Notes: a model not told the origin generated them from the letters alone. 64,000 nucleotides of DNA from Streptomyces clavuligerus (GCF_005519465.1 NZ_CP027858.1:4588001-4652000), one strand, 5' to 3'. Shown: positions 43,489 to 51,800, numbered from the stretch's first letter. A program made the numbers and translations.

Positions 43489-44343
43489 GTGGAACAGCTC
43501 ACCATCGGCGCCTTCGCCCGGCGGGCCCGGCTCTCGCCCAAGGCGCTGCGTCTGTACGACCGGCTCGGTCTGCTCACCCCGCGCCGGGTGGACGAGGCCA
43601 CCGGCTACCGCTGGTACGACCCGGACCAGGTGGACCGCGCCCGGCTGGTGGTGCTGCTCCGCAGGCTCGACATGCCGCTGGCGCGGATCGCCGAGGTCGT
43701 CGAGCTGCCGGGGCCCGAGGCCGCCGACGCGGTCGCCGCCCACTGGTCGGCCGCCGAGGAGCGGTTCGCCGCGCAGCGGGCGGTGGCGGGTCTCCTCCAG
43801 GACCGACTGTCAGGAAGGAGCCAGGACATGTACGAGGTGACCCTCACCGAAACCGCCGGGCACACCGTGCTCACCGAGCGCCGGAGGGTGCTCGCGGGGG
43901 AGCTGCCACGGTGGATACCGCGCTCCTGCGAGCGGCTGCACGCCCTCGCGGAGAGCTGCGGAGGGGCGGCGGGCCCGCCGTTCGTCGTCTACCACGGGGA
44001 GGTCTCCGAGGAGAGCGACAGCCCCGCCGAGGTCTGTCTCCCGGTCGCCGCCGATGTGCCGTCGGCCCGGGCGGCCGTCCACCGCGCCACCGCGGCCCCC
44101 GCCGAGCCGGACGCGGGCGCCATGTCCGCCCGGCCGGAACCGCCCCGCCGGCTCGCCGCCGCCCGGGTGACCAAGTCCCTGATGGTCTACCCCCGGATGC
44201 TCCCCGTCTACGACGCCGTGGCCCAGTGGGCCCTCGACCAGGGTCTGGAACGTGTGGGGCCGGGCCGCGAGATCTACTTCGCCGACTGGGCGCCGGCCGC
44301 TCCGGAGGACGAGGTCTGCGCGATCGCCTTCCCGGTCCGCTGA
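43489..44343 (+). CDS. MerR-family regulator with GyrI-like effector domain
   Basis: A 284-residue multidrug-sensor-type transcription regulator. The N-terminal winged HTH is QLTIGAFARRARLSPKALRLYDRLGLLTP (about 3-32) with ATGYRWYDPDQVDRARLVVLLRRLDMPL. A coiled-coil linker follows, then a GyrI/BmrR-type ligand-binding domain (about 125-284) with VTKSLMVYPRMLPVYDAVAQWALDQG near the end. GTG start with GGAGG 8 nt upstream. A MerR-like promoter precedes it, so autoregulation is likely. The target could include the neighbouring antiporter gene, but no operator is shared by eye. Confidence 0.9.
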   Translation: MEQLTIGAFARRARLSPKALRLYDRLGLLTPRRVDEATGYRWYDPDQVDRARLVVLLRRLDMPLARIAEVVELPGPEAADAVAAHWSAAEERFAAQRAVAGLLQDRLSGRSQDMYEVTLTETAGHTVLTERRRVLAGELPRWIPRSCERLHALAESCGGAAGPPFVVYHGEVSEESDSPAEVCLPVAADVPSARAAVHRATAAPAEPDAGAMSARPEPPRRLAAARVTKSLMVYPRMLPVYDAVAQWALDQGLERVGPGREIYFADWAPAAPEDEVCAIAFPVR

Positions 44344-44363
44344 CCGGGCCGCGCCCCTCCATC

Positions 44364-44396
44364 CGCCGGCCCGGGCCCCGTTCTCCCGGGCCGGCG
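44364..44396. terminator. Hairpin after the MerR gene
   Basis: A perfect 12-bp stem (CGCCGGCCCGGG/CCCGGGCCGGCG) with a 9-nt loop, 20 bp past the stop codon. Confidence 0.7.
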
Positions 44397-44513
44397 ACCG
44401 GGTACGCCGACCCCGATTCCGGCCGCCGACCCCGGCGACCGACCCCGGCCGCTGGTCCGGCCGCAGGTCCCGCAGAGGTTCCGGAGGGAAGCCCTCCACC
44501 CCCACTTACTTGC

Positions 44514-44544
44514 TCAGTCAATTATTTGTTACCCTAATTACTGA
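44514..44544. promoter_or_regulatory. AT-rich inverted repeat upstream of the antiporter gene
   Basis: TCAGTCAATTA and TAATTACTGA form an inverted repeat (one extra base in the left arm) around a 10-bp spacer containing TTGTTACCC. It is unusually AT-rich for this genome and resembles a MarR/TetR-type operator over a promoter. Confidence 0.55.
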
Positions 44545-44622
44545 CGGTTCCTTTACGGTTCTTTGACGCCCTCTTGACGCACCCCCGTTGTCAGTGACCA
44601 CCACAGACGTGAGGACGAGCCC

Positions 44623-45807
44623 ATCGGACACGCAGACACCCTCATCGCCATGGGCGGCGCCTTCCTCGCCGCCGCCCTGCTCGCCCGCGTCGGCGGCCGG
44701 ATCGGCCTGCCGACGATCCCCCTGTTCATCCTGGCCGGAATCCTCCTCGGCCCGCACACGCCCGGCATCGTGCTCCTGTCGGACCCGCACGACCTGGAGA
44801 TGCTCTCCGCCCTCGGCCTCGTCCTGCTCCTCTTCTACCTGGGCCTGGAGTTCCATCTGGACGACCTGAAGTCCGGCGGCAGGAGGATGGCCCTCGCGGG
44901 CGGGACCTATCTCCTGCTCAACGTCGGCGCCGGACTCGGCTTCGGCTTCGCGCTCGGCTGGGGTACCTCTGAGGCGCTGGTGCTCGCCGGAGTCCTCGGC
45001 ATCTCCTCGTCGGCCATCGTCACCAAGGTCCTGGTCGACCTCGGCCGCATCGGCAACCCCGAGACCAAGCCGATCCTCGGCATCATCGTCGTCGAGGACG
45101 TCTTCCTCGCCCTCTACCTCGCCGCGCTCCAGCCCATCCTCTCCGGCGCCGACAGCCTCGCGGCGGCCGTCCTGGACGGCGGCAAGGCGTTCGGCTTCCT
45201 GCTGCTGCTGGCGCTCGCCGCCCGCTACGGCACCAAGCTGGTGGGACGGCTCATCGCCACCCGCGACGACGAACTCCTCGTCATCTCCTTCCTGGGCGCG
45301 GCCGTCTTCATGGCCGGGGTCTCCGAGTGGTTCGGCGTCGCCGACGCCATCGGCGCCTTCATGGTCGGTCTGATGCTCGGCTCCACCACGTCGGGCGAGC
45401 GCATCCGCAAGCTGGTCCACCCGCTCCGGGACGCCTTCGGCGCGATCTTCTTCTTCGCCTTCGGCCTCTCGATCGACCCGGGCGACCTGACCGGTGTGCT
45501 CTGGCCGGTGCTCGCCGCCGTCGCCCTCACCCTGGCGATGAACGTGCTCGCCGGGCTGGCCGCCGCGCGGATCTACGGCTTCGGCCCCGGGCCCGCCGCC
45601 AATATCTCCACCACCCTGCTGGCACGGGGCGAGTTCGCGCTCATCCTCGCCACCATGGCGGCGGGAGCGGGGCTCGACGCCCGGCTCTCCCCGTTCATCG
45701 CGGGATACGTCCTGCTGCTGGCGGTCCTCGGACCGCTGAGCGCCGGACGCTCCTCACTGCTCGCCCGCGCCCTGCCCGGCCGCACCCCCGCCCCCGGCGG
45801 GGTCTGA
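44623..45807 (+). CDS. CPA2-type cation/proton antiporter (KefB-like)
   Basis: Membrane Na+ or K+/H+ antiporter domain protein with about 12-13 helices, lacking a C-terminal TrkA-N domain. Motifs: RIGLPTIPLFILAGILLGP, LGLVLLLFYLGLEFHLDDL, GISSSAIVTKVL and GLMLGSTTSGE. The first ATG (44650) has no ribosome-binding site and leaves TM1 truncated. GAGGA at 44611 precedes ATC (44623) by 7 nt, giving an in-frame nine-residue extension (IGHADTLIA). A TGA at 44575 bars further extension and no ATG/GTG/TTG lies between. The start given here is therefore the possible ATC; the ATG at 44650 is the conservative alternative. Confidence 0.75.
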   Translation: MGHADTLIAMGGAFLAAALLARVGGRIGLPTIPLFILAGILLGPHTPGIVLLSDPHDLEMLSALGLVLLLFYLGLEFHLDDLKSGGRRMALAGGTYLLLNVGAGLGFGFALGWGTSEALVLAGVLGISSSAIVTKVLVDLGRIGNPETKPILGIIVVEDVFLALYLAALQPILSGADSLAAAVLDGGKAFGFLLLLALAARYGTKLVGRLIATRDDELLVISFLGAAVFMAGVSEWFGVADAIGAFMVGLMLGSTTSGERIRKLVHPLRDAFGAIFFFAFGLSIDPGDLTGVLWPVLAAVALTLAMNVLAGLAAARIYGFGPGPAANISTTLLARGEFALILATMAAGAGLDARLSPFIAGYVLLLAVLGPLSAGRSSLLARALPGRTPAPGGV

Positions 45808-45843
45808 GGCGCCACACCCCCGCGGACCCCCGGGACCACGTCC

Positions 45844-45868
45844 GCCCCGCCGGCGCCCGGCGGGGCGG
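45844..45868. terminator. Short GC hairpin after the antiporter gene
   Basis: GCCCCGCCGG...CCGGCGGGGC-type stem between the antiporter and GNAT genes; there is no U-tract. Confidence 0.45.
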
Positions 45869-45884
45869 ATGCCATCATGCCGGG

Positions 45885-46505
45885 ATGATCACCGGTACGA
45901 GAATCCGCACGGCGGGGGAGAGCGACTTCGCGGGGCTGCTGGAACTGGCCGCCGAGGTCGAGCACTGGTTCGGCCCGATGGTGGCGGAACCGGGCTTCCA
46001 CCGGGCCCTGCGCACCCATCTCGGGCGTTCCACCGCCCTGGTCGCGGAGACGGCCGACGGAGCCCTTGTCGGCGGACTGCTCTTCGCCCCGGCCGCCGAC
46101 AGCCCCGGCCCTGGCCCTGCCCCCGGCCCTGGCTCTGCCCCCGTCCCGGGCCCTGCCGCCGTCCCCGGCCCGGACGGCGCCCGCGGTCCGGCCGTGCCCG
46201 TCGACCGGCCGTCCCCCGACCGCGAGTCCGCCGAGGGCCCCGTCCACCATGTCGACTGGCTGGTGATCTCCGAACGGGCCCGCGGCACCGGGGTCGGCCG
46301 GGCCCTGCTGGCCCGGGCGCTGGAACGCTTCGCCCCGGCCCCGGCCACCGTCGAGGTCATCACCTTCGGCGCCGACCACCCCGGCGCCGTCACCAGCGGC
46401 GCCCGTGTCTTCTACGAACGTCTCGGCTTCACCCCGGGACCGGCGGCGGACCCCGGCCCGGAGGGCGGATCGCGCCAGCTCTACCGGCTGCGCCGCACCG
46501 GCTGA
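45885..46505 (+). CDS. GNAT N-acetyltransferase with Pro/Gly-rich insert
   Basis: A 206-residue acetyltransferase. Acetyl-CoA binding motif A is WLVISERARGTGVGRALLARALE (about 126-148), and the C-terminal FYERLGFTPG is the motif-B signature. Between the N-terminal strands and motif A lies a roughly 50-residue low-complexity insert (about 70-118) rich in PG and AP pairs, encoded by short GC repeats, which most GNATs lack. The fold should tolerate it as a surface loop. ATG start lacks a clear Shine-Dalgarno. Substrate unknown. Confidence 0.83.
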   Translation: MITGTRIRTAGESDFAGLLELAAEVEHWFGPMVAEPGFHRALRTHLGRSTALVAETADGALVGGLLFAPAADSPGPGPAPGPGSAPVPGPAAVPGPDGARGPAVPVDRPSPDRESAEGPVHHVDWLVISERARGTGVGRALLARALERFAPAPATVEVITFGADHPGAVTSGARVFYERLGFTPGPAADPGPEGGSRQLYRLRRTG

Positions 46506-46708
46506 CCCACCGGAGGGGACGGAACGGGGGCCGCGCCCGCTCACGGCCCGACCGGGGCCCCGGTTCACGGCGTGCCCTGTGGGGATCGTCACCGCGTCCG
46601 GCCCGCTCCGTGGTCCGTGCGGATGAGCGACGGACCCGCCCCGGCCGCCGACGGCCGGGGCCCGCGCCCGCTCGTCCCCCGTCTCCTCAGGATGCTCAGG
46701 AGGTATCC

Positions 46709-47119
46709 GTGCGCCGTTTCGCCGCCCTGGCGGTGGCCCTGTCCCTCGCCACCCCGATCGCCGCGGCCCACGCCGCCGAGGCCGCCCGGGTCGCCGTACC
46801 CGCGGGCCCGGACCCCTCGGCCGCGTACGCCAGGATCTTCTCCGGCCGGGCCTGCCCCCAGGACGCCCTCTGCCTGTACCGGGACTTCGGCTCCATCGGC
46901 GGGGGCAGCGCCATCAGCGCCGGTGACAGCCTCGTCGACCTGGGCACCGTCGCCTACGACGTCAACGACGTGATGTCCTCCTGGTCCAACGACACCGGCC
47001 GGACCTGCACCTGGTGGGAGCACATGGGCCAGGGCGGCGGCGCCCACCCGATGCCCGACGGGTACCGGGTGAACGTGACGCGGGCCGAGAGCGACTCCGC
47101 GTCGTCGGTCCGATGCTGA
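46709..47119 (+). CDS. Secreted peptidase-inhibitor family I36-like protein
   Basis: Secreted 136-residue protein. The signal peptide is RRFAALAVALSLATPIAAAHA (cleavage near residue 22-24). The mature part resembles the I36/beta-gamma-crystallin-like domain of Streptomyces metalloprotease inhibitors: CPQDALCLYRDF, DLGTVAYDVNDVMSSWSND and CTWWEHM, with four cysteines able to form two disulphides. GTG start with AGGAGG 5 nt upstream. It ends 210 bp before the HD-domain gene. Inhibitory activity is inferred from family only. Confidence 0.8.
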   Translation: MRRFAALAVALSLATPIAAAHAAEAARVAVPAGPDPSAAYARIFSGRACPQDALCLYRDFGSIGGGSAISAGDSLVDLGTVAYDVNDVMSSWSNDTGRTCTWWEHMGQGGGAHPMPDGYRVNVTRAESDSASSVRC

Positions 47120-47315
47120 GCCGGGTGAGGGCCGCCCTCGGGGCCGCCCGGAAGGCGGGGCTGCTGGTGGGCGTCGCGCCCGTCCTGGTGCTGGCCGCGG
47201 GCGGCAGGACCCGGGTCGGCGGACGGCGCGGACACCCCCGGGAGAGCGGGCTCGGGGTGGTCGCCGACCGTCCCCGGGGCGACGGCCGCACCGGGCGGAC
47301 CGGCGGATTCGGATC

Positions 47316-47321
47316 TACCGT
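47316..47321 (+). promoter_or_regulatory. -10-like TACCGT, 7 nt before the HD-domain gene start
   Basis: TACCGT, 7 nt, then ATG; no ribosome-binding site. Predicted leaderless transcript. Confidence 0.5.
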
Positions 47322-47328
47322 CGGGGAT

Positions 47329-47781
47329 ATGCGGCAGACGTGGAGTCTGGCGGAGGTCGAGGCCATCGCCCTGCGGGCGCACTCCGGCCGGCTCGACAAG
47401 GCGGGACGGCCCTACACCCGGCACATAGCCGAGGTGGCCGAAGGGGTCAGGGCCCGGGGCGGCAGTGCCGAGCAGATCGCCGCGGGCTGGCTGCACGACA
47501 CCGTCGAGGACCACCGGCTCTCCCTGGAGTGGCTGCGGGAGGTACGGCTGCCGCAGTCCGTGAAGGACATGGTCCTCGCCCTCACCCGGGGTGAGGACGA
47601 GGACCTGGAGTCCTACACGCGGCGCATCCTGGAGACCCCCGGGGCACGGCTCGTGAAGGAGGCCGACCTCGCGAGCAACAGCGCCCCGGACCGGCTCGCC
47701 CTGCTGGACGAGGTGACCCGGGCCCGGCTCACCGCGAAGTACGCGAGGACCCGGGAACTGCTGAAGCTCGACACTCCCTAG
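47329..47781 (+). CDS. HD-domain phosphohydrolase
   Basis: A 150-residue single HD domain related to the hydrolase part of RelA/SpoT-like enzymes. His in AHSGRLDKAGRPYTRH (about 15-30), the HD pair in AAGWLHDTVEDH (about 58-69) and a later Asp (LVKEADLASNSAPDR) are the likely metal ligands. A (p)ppGpp or nucleotide substrate is possible but unproven. The start at 47329 fits the domain and the leaderless-type promoter; longer in-frame starts add unrelated sequence. Its stop codon overlaps that of the convergent acyltransferase gene in CTAG. Confidence 0.82.
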   Translation: MRQTWSLAEVEAIALRAHSGRLDKAGRPYTRHIAEVAEGVRARGGSAEQIAAGWLHDTVEDHRLSLEWLREVRLPQSVKDMVLALTRGEDEDLESYTRRILETPGARLVKEADLASNSAPDRLALLDEVTRARLTAKYARTRELLKLDTP

Positions 47782-48956
47782 AACCCGTACCCGGTGCGGG
47801 GCCGGTCCCCCGCACCGGGGACCGGCCCCAGCTCGGCGGCGTCCCGGCGGAAGGCCCAGCGCAGCTCGGGCCCGGTCGCCCAGCGCAGCGCCCGCCGCAC
47901 CGGCGGGGTGCACATCAGCGTCACCCCGGCGGCGGCCAGCAGACTCACGAGCACCAGGCCGACGGGCTCGCCGAGCTGCGGCAGGGCCTCGAAGAGCCCG
48001 CCGTACTCCGCGGCCTTCAGCGGCAGCCCGTGCAGCAGATAGCCGCAGACCGTCCCGGCCCCGAGGGCCGTCAGCCAGGTCCGCCGCCGCGGCACCCAGG
48101 CCAGGAACCCGGCCGTCAGCAGCGTCCCCAGAACGAACAGGACGAGGGTCGCGACCACCCCGCCCCACCAGGGCGCCCCCGCCTCCTGGGCGCTGGACGA
48201 GCGGTAGATCCAGTCGAGCCGCACCCGGGGCGCCACCCAGTAGGCGAGGCCCAGGGCCGCCGCGAACAGCGGCAGCGCCAGTATCCGTGTCTCCCGGCGG
48301 CGCACGAGCTGGAAGTGCTCGGGCCGCAGCACCAGCCCGAGCACGAAGAACGGGAGGAACTGGAGCACCCGCTGAAGGTTCAGATCGGCGCCGATCCCGG
48401 GGGTGACCGAGGCCAGCGCGGCGACGGCGAGGGCGGCCGCCAGCGGACGGCGGAGCTGCCGCAGCAGCGGGGTCAGCAGCCGCCAGATGAAGAGCGCCGC
48501 CAGGAACCAGGTCAGATAGAAGGGGTCCAGCAGGGAGATCGGCTGCTCGGGGGTGTCGTCCGCCCAGCGGCGGAGGAGGGAGTAGACGGTCTCGAAGACC
48601 ACATAGGGCAGGGCCACCGTGGTCAGCAGCCGCCGCAGTTGGCGCGGGTCGCCGGTCCAACTCCGGGAGAAATAGCCCGAGACAAGGATGAACGCGGGCA
48701 TGTGGAAGGTGTAGACGAGGAGGTAGAGCGCCCGGGTGGCGCGGCTGCCCTCCATCACCGGCTCCCAGGCGTGGGCGACCGCCACCAGCACGATCGCCAG
48801 GTATTTCGCGTTGTCGAAGAAGGGGTCGCGGCCCGTCCGCGGGGTGGCGGACGGCTGCGCCGGGGGTGGTTGCCCCGGGGACGGGGGAGGGCTGACGGCG
48901 GGCTCCCGGGCCTTCGGTCCCGGTGCCCTGCGATATCCGAGCGGAGCGTGGAACAT
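47778..48956 (-). CDS. Membrane acyltransferase (acyltransferase 3 family)
   Basis: Integral membrane O-acyltransferase-type protein, 392 residues, with about ten membrane helices. The N-terminal cytoplasmic tail is Pro-rich; DPFFDNAKYLAIVLVAVAHAWEPV opens TM1 with the conserved His, and HMPAFILVSGYFSRSW is the second family signature. Homologues acylate cell-surface or small-molecule sugars. The ATG at 48956 (MFHAPLGYRR) is preferred; the one at 49052 adds an unsupported tail. It shares its stop with the convergent HD-domain gene. Confidence 0.85.
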   Translation of the reverse strand: MFHAPLGYRRAPGPKAREPAVSPPPSPGQPPPAQPSATPRTGRDPFFDNAKYLAIVLVAVAHAWEPVMEGSRATRALYLLVYTFHMPAFILVSGYFSRSWTGDPRQLRRLLTTVALPYVVFETVYSLLRRWADDTPEQPISLLDPFYLTWFLAALFIWRLLTPLLRQLRRPLAAALAVAALASVTPGIGADLNLQRVLQFLPFFVLGLVLRPEHFQLVRRRETRILALPLFAAALGLAYWVAPRVRLDWIYRSSSAQEAGAPWWGGVVATLVLFVLGTLLTAGFLAWVPRRRTWLTALGAGTVCGYLLHGLPLKAAEYGGLFEALPQLGEPVGLVLVSLLAAAGVTLMCTPPVRRALRWATGPELRWAFRRDAAELGPVPGAGDRPRTGYGF

Positions 48957-49451
48957 TCGAGGCACCCTAGCCGCGTCCAGGGAATGCGTAAACGCGCCGA
49001 AGGGAATGTGCGGGCCCGCTGCCGGTGAATTCACAGGACAAGGCTCAGCCATACCGAACTGTCCGCTATGCTCCTATTAATCCATCTTAAATTGGGCATA
49101 TTGATTGAGATATTCACCCTGGGTCATCGACCCTGCCGCCGTGTTTGAATTTCTCGTGACCGTGGTGTGGTGACCCGGAAACTTTTTCCGCGTATTCCGT
49201 CGCTGTATTTCCCCGCGCCGGTCCCCGGGCCGGTCCGCGGGCCGGCCCCCAGCCCGGTCCGCGGGACGGTCCCCGGGGTGGCGGCGCGGTGGACGGGTGG
49301 CGGCGGACGCCATCCGGATGGCGTGATTCCGCCTGTGACGGATCGTCCGACGGGGAATGAGCGGCCCCGGTTGGTGGCACGATTGCTGCGAGGCGGGGTG
49401 TGCGCGGCAGGGGTCCCGGCCGGTGGAGACCGAGCGAGAGTGTGATCAGTC
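48957..49451. other. Spacer upstream of the acyltransferase gene
   Basis: Contains an unusually AT-rich stretch at 49066-49125 (ATTAATCC, CTTAAATTGGG, ATTGATTGAGATATTC), probably the acyltransferase promoter, then a GC-rich part at 49214-49285 with four CCGGTCC(C/G)CGGG-type direct repeats. Short ORFs here lack ribosome-binding sites; no gene is supported. Confidence 0.55.
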
Positions 49452-49646
49452 GTGGCCATTTCACTGTCAGTCGTGGTGCTGTTGGGCATCATCCTCGTGA
49501 TCATGATCCGCTCGGGGCAGATCAAGGGCGGTACGTCGATCGTCCCGATACTGTTCGGTTTCTTCCTGGCCTCGTCCGGCCTGGCCCCGCCCATCGAGCG
49601 CACGCTCAACTCGATAGCGCAGGCGATCAACGACATCAGCTTCTGA
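49452..49646 (+). CDS. Tiny membrane protein
   Basis: A 64-residue protein with two hydrophobic segments (SLSVVVLLGIILVIMI, 4-19; SIVPILFGFFLASSGL, 29-44) joined by RSGQIKGG and ending in an amphipathic tail (ERTLNSIAQAINDI). GTG start. Similar small proteins are common near tRNA genes and in mobile-element neighbourhoods of Streptomyces, but none has a function I can name. It is upstream of a strong terminator and the tRNA-Gly gene. Confidence 0.65.
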   Translation: MAISLSVVVLLGIILVIMIRSGQIKGGTSIVPILFGFFLASSGLAPPIERTLNSIAQAINDISF

Positions 49647-49688
49647 GGCTTCCGAGGCTTCTGGGACTTCTCAGGCCGAAGAAAAAGA

Positions 49689-49725
49689 CCGTGGGCCCGA
49701 TCGGGGATACCGATCGGGCCCACGG
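49689..49725. terminator. Terminator between tiny membrane protein and tRNA-Gly genes
   Basis: A perfect 16-bp stem (49689-49704 with 49710-49725) and a 5-nt loop; it serves both converging transcripts. Confidence 0.85.
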
Positions 49726-49732
49726 CCACACA

Positions 49733-49806
49733 TGGAGCGGGCGACGGGAATCGAACCCGCGTAGCTAGTTTGGAAGACTAGGGCTCTACCATTGAGCTAC
49801 GCCCGC
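49733..49806 (-). tRNA. tRNA-Gly (anticodon UCC)
   Basis: The minus strand folds as a full cloverleaf: acceptor GCGGGCG/CGCCCGC, D-arm GCTCAATGGTAGAGC, anticodon stem CTAGT/ACTAG around loop CTTCCAA, T-arm GCGGGTTCGATTCCCGT and encoded CCA. Reads GGA codons. Confidence 0.95.
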
Positions 49807-50020
49807 ACGGTTCGTACACGCGGACCCTGGGGCGACGGCCCTCACGACCGCGGTACGAGGAGCATCGTAGCGGGTCGCGGGCGGCGGTCGCACACCCCCT
49901 TCGCACGCCGGCACCCGCCGCGCGCCCCGCGGTGGGCGGGGCTCGGGCGGTCCACCGCCGTACGCCCGGAAATCCGGCCGCCGGGACCGCGCCGAGCATG
50001 TACCCTACGTCTCGCACCGA

Positions 50021-50097
50021 CGGGGTGTGGCGCAGCTTGGTAGCGCGTCCGCTTTGGGAGCGGAAGGTCGTCGGTTCGAATCCGGCCACCCCGACCA
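50021..50097 (+). tRNA. tRNA-Pro (anticodon UGG)
   Basis: Cloverleaf: acceptor CGGGGTG/CACCCCG, D-arm GCGCAGCTTGGTAGCGC, anticodon stem TCCGC/GCGGA with loop TTTGGGA, T-arm with GGTTCGAATCC and encoded CCA. tRNA-Pro genes are known integration sites for pSAM2-type elements in Streptomyces; the site appears unoccupied here. Confidence 0.95.
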
Positions 50098-50305
50098 GCA
50101 CCTCTGACGCCCCCGCCGAAGATCGCGTTGTGGGGCTCCTTCCGCATGCGGCTACTATGCAAACTACGTGCCCGCGTGTGTTCGGCGATGCGTCCGACCG
50201 AGTGAGACGACCACGACGACGTCCGGGCACGCTCGGCCGTTGTGCCGCCGTCTCTGCGGCGACCCGCGGCAGAACCCAGGAATCAGCCATCAAGGAGACC
50301 GAACC

Positions 50306-51706
50306 GTGAAGAGCGCCGTGGAGACCCTGAACCCGACCCGGGTTCGGCTCACTGTCGAGGTGCCCTTCGAGGAGCTCAAGGACAGCCTCGACGCGGCGTA
50401 CAAGAAGATCAACCAGCAGGTCACGGTCAAGGGCTTCCGTAAGGGCAAGATCCCGGCCCGGGTCATCGACCAGCGGTTCGGCCGCGGTGCGGTGCTGGAG
50501 GAGGCCGTCAACGACGCCCTTCCCAAGCTCTACACCGAGGCGGTCAACGAGGCTGAGATCAGCCCGCTGGGCCAGCCGGAGGTCGACATCACCGAGCTGA
50601 AGGACGGCGAGACGCTGAACTTCACCGCCGAGGTCGACATCCGCCCGACGATCGAGATCCCGGACTACTCCGGCATCGAGATCACCGTCGACGCCATCGA
50701 GGTCACCGACGAGGACGTCGAGAAGGCCGTCGAGGAGCTGCGCGGGCGCTTCGCGTCCACCACCCCGGTCGAGCGCGCCGCCGGTGACGGTGACGTGATC
50801 ACCGTGGACCTGGAGGCCAAGGTCGACGGCGAGGTGCTGCAGGACGGCGTCGCCGAGGGCGTCAGCTACACCATCGGCTCCGGTGAGCTGCTGGACGGCA
50901 TCGACGAGGCCGTGAAGGGCCTGGAGGCCGGTGGCGAGGCCACCTTCACCTCCCAGCTCAAGGGCGGCTCCGCCGCCGGCAAGGACGCCGAGGTCACCGT
51001 GAAGGTCACCGCGGTCGCCCAGCGTGAGCTTCCCGAGCTGGACGACGACTTCGCGCAGCTCGCGAGCGAGTTCGACACGCTGGAGGAGCTGAAGGCGGAC
51101 AGCCGCAAGCGCCTCACCACCATGAAGCAGTACGACCAGGCCACCCAGGCGCAGGAGCGGGTGCTGGAGGAGCTGCTGAAGCTGGTCGAGATCCCGATGC
51201 CCGAGAAGCTGCTCGAGGACGAGGTCAACACCCGCAAGCACAACCTGGAGCACCACCAGCTCGGCCAGATGGGCCTCGACCTGGCGAAGTACCTGGAGAT
51301 CCAGGGCAAGAGCCAGGAGGAGTTCGACACCGAGACCCAGGAAGCCGCGGTCAAGGGCATCAAGACCCAGTTCATCCTGGACGAGCTGGTCTCCAAGGAG
51401 CAGCTCAACGTCAACCAGGAGGAGCTGACGGAGCACCTGATGCGCCGTGCCGCCTCCTCCGGCATGAGCCCCGACCAGTTCGCCAAGGCGGTCGTCGAGG
51501 GCAACCAGGTCCAGGTCCTCGTGGGCGAGGTCGCCCGCGGCAAGGCGCTGGCCCTGGTCGTCGAGTCCGCCAAGGTGGTCGACACCAACGGTGAGACCGT
51601 CGACATGTCGGACGACGAGGACGAGACGGTCGAGGCCGCCGCCGAGACGGTCGAGTCCGTGGTCGACGGCGACGAGGCCAAGGGCGAGGAGAAGCCGGGG
51701 GCCTGA
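50306..51706 (+). CDS. tig: Trigger factor, ribosome-associated chaperone
   Basis: Folding chaperone and peptidyl-prolyl isomerase at the ribosome exit tunnel, 466 residues. The ribosome-docking signature is [14 protein letters not shown] (about residues 42-55). An FKBP-like PPIase domain (about 160-240) includes [11 protein letters not shown] and [24 protein letters not shown]. The C-terminal chaperone arms end in an acidic tail ([14 protein letters not shown]). GTG start with AAGGAG 8 nt upstream. It precedes clpP1-clpP2-clpX, the usual bacterial order. Two hairpins follow. Confidence 0.97.
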   Translation: MKSAVETLNPTRVRLTVEVPFEELKDSLDAAYKKINQQVTVKGFRKGKIPARVIDQRFGRGAVLEEAVNDALPKLYTEAVNEAEISPLGQPEVDITELKDGETLNFTAEVDIRPTIEIPDYSGIEITVDAIEVTDEDVEKAVEELRGRFASTTPVERAAGDGDVITVDLEAKVDGEVLQDGVAEGVSYTIGSGELLDGIDEAVKGLEAGGEATFTSQLKGGSAAGKDAEVTVKVTAVAQRELPELDDDFAQLASEFDTLEELKADSRKRLTTMKQYDQATQAQERVLEELLKLVEIPMPEKLLEDEVNTRKHNLEHHQLGQMGLDLAKYLEIQGKSQEEFDTETQEAAVKGIKTQFILDELVSKEQLNVNQEELTEHLMRRAASSGMSPDQFAKAVVEGNQVQVLVGEVARGKALALVVESAKVVDTNGETVDMSDDEDETVEAAAETVESVVDGDEAKGEEKPGA

Positions 51707-51716
51707 GCCGCCGGAC

Positions 51717-51742
51717 CGGCCGGGGCCCGTTCGCCCCGGCCG
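51717..51742 (+). terminator. tig terminator 1
   Basis: A 10-bp GC stem (CGGCCGGGGC/GCCCCGGCCG), 6-nt loop, then TTCT. Confidence 0.7.
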
Positions 51743-51769
51743 TTCTCCCACCCGCGCAGCCGTGCGCAC

Positions 51770-51800
51770 AGGGCCCGGACGCCACTCGCGTCCGGGCCCT
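51770..51800 (+). terminator. tig terminator 2
   Basis: A perfect 13-bp stem (AGGGCCCGGACGC/GCGTCCGGGCCCT) with a 5-nt loop, isolating tig from clpP1. Confidence 0.75.

Noticed and set aside
44518..45420. 300-codon acidic ORF opposite the antiporter
   Set aside because: Antisense shadow with Glu/Asp/Gln-rich composition typical of complement-strand frames in Streptomyces genes.
49077..49313. 78-codon minus-strand ORF with PxDRPADRAGG repeats
   Set aside because: It comes from GC-rich direct repeats, with no ribosome-binding site and no conserved domain.
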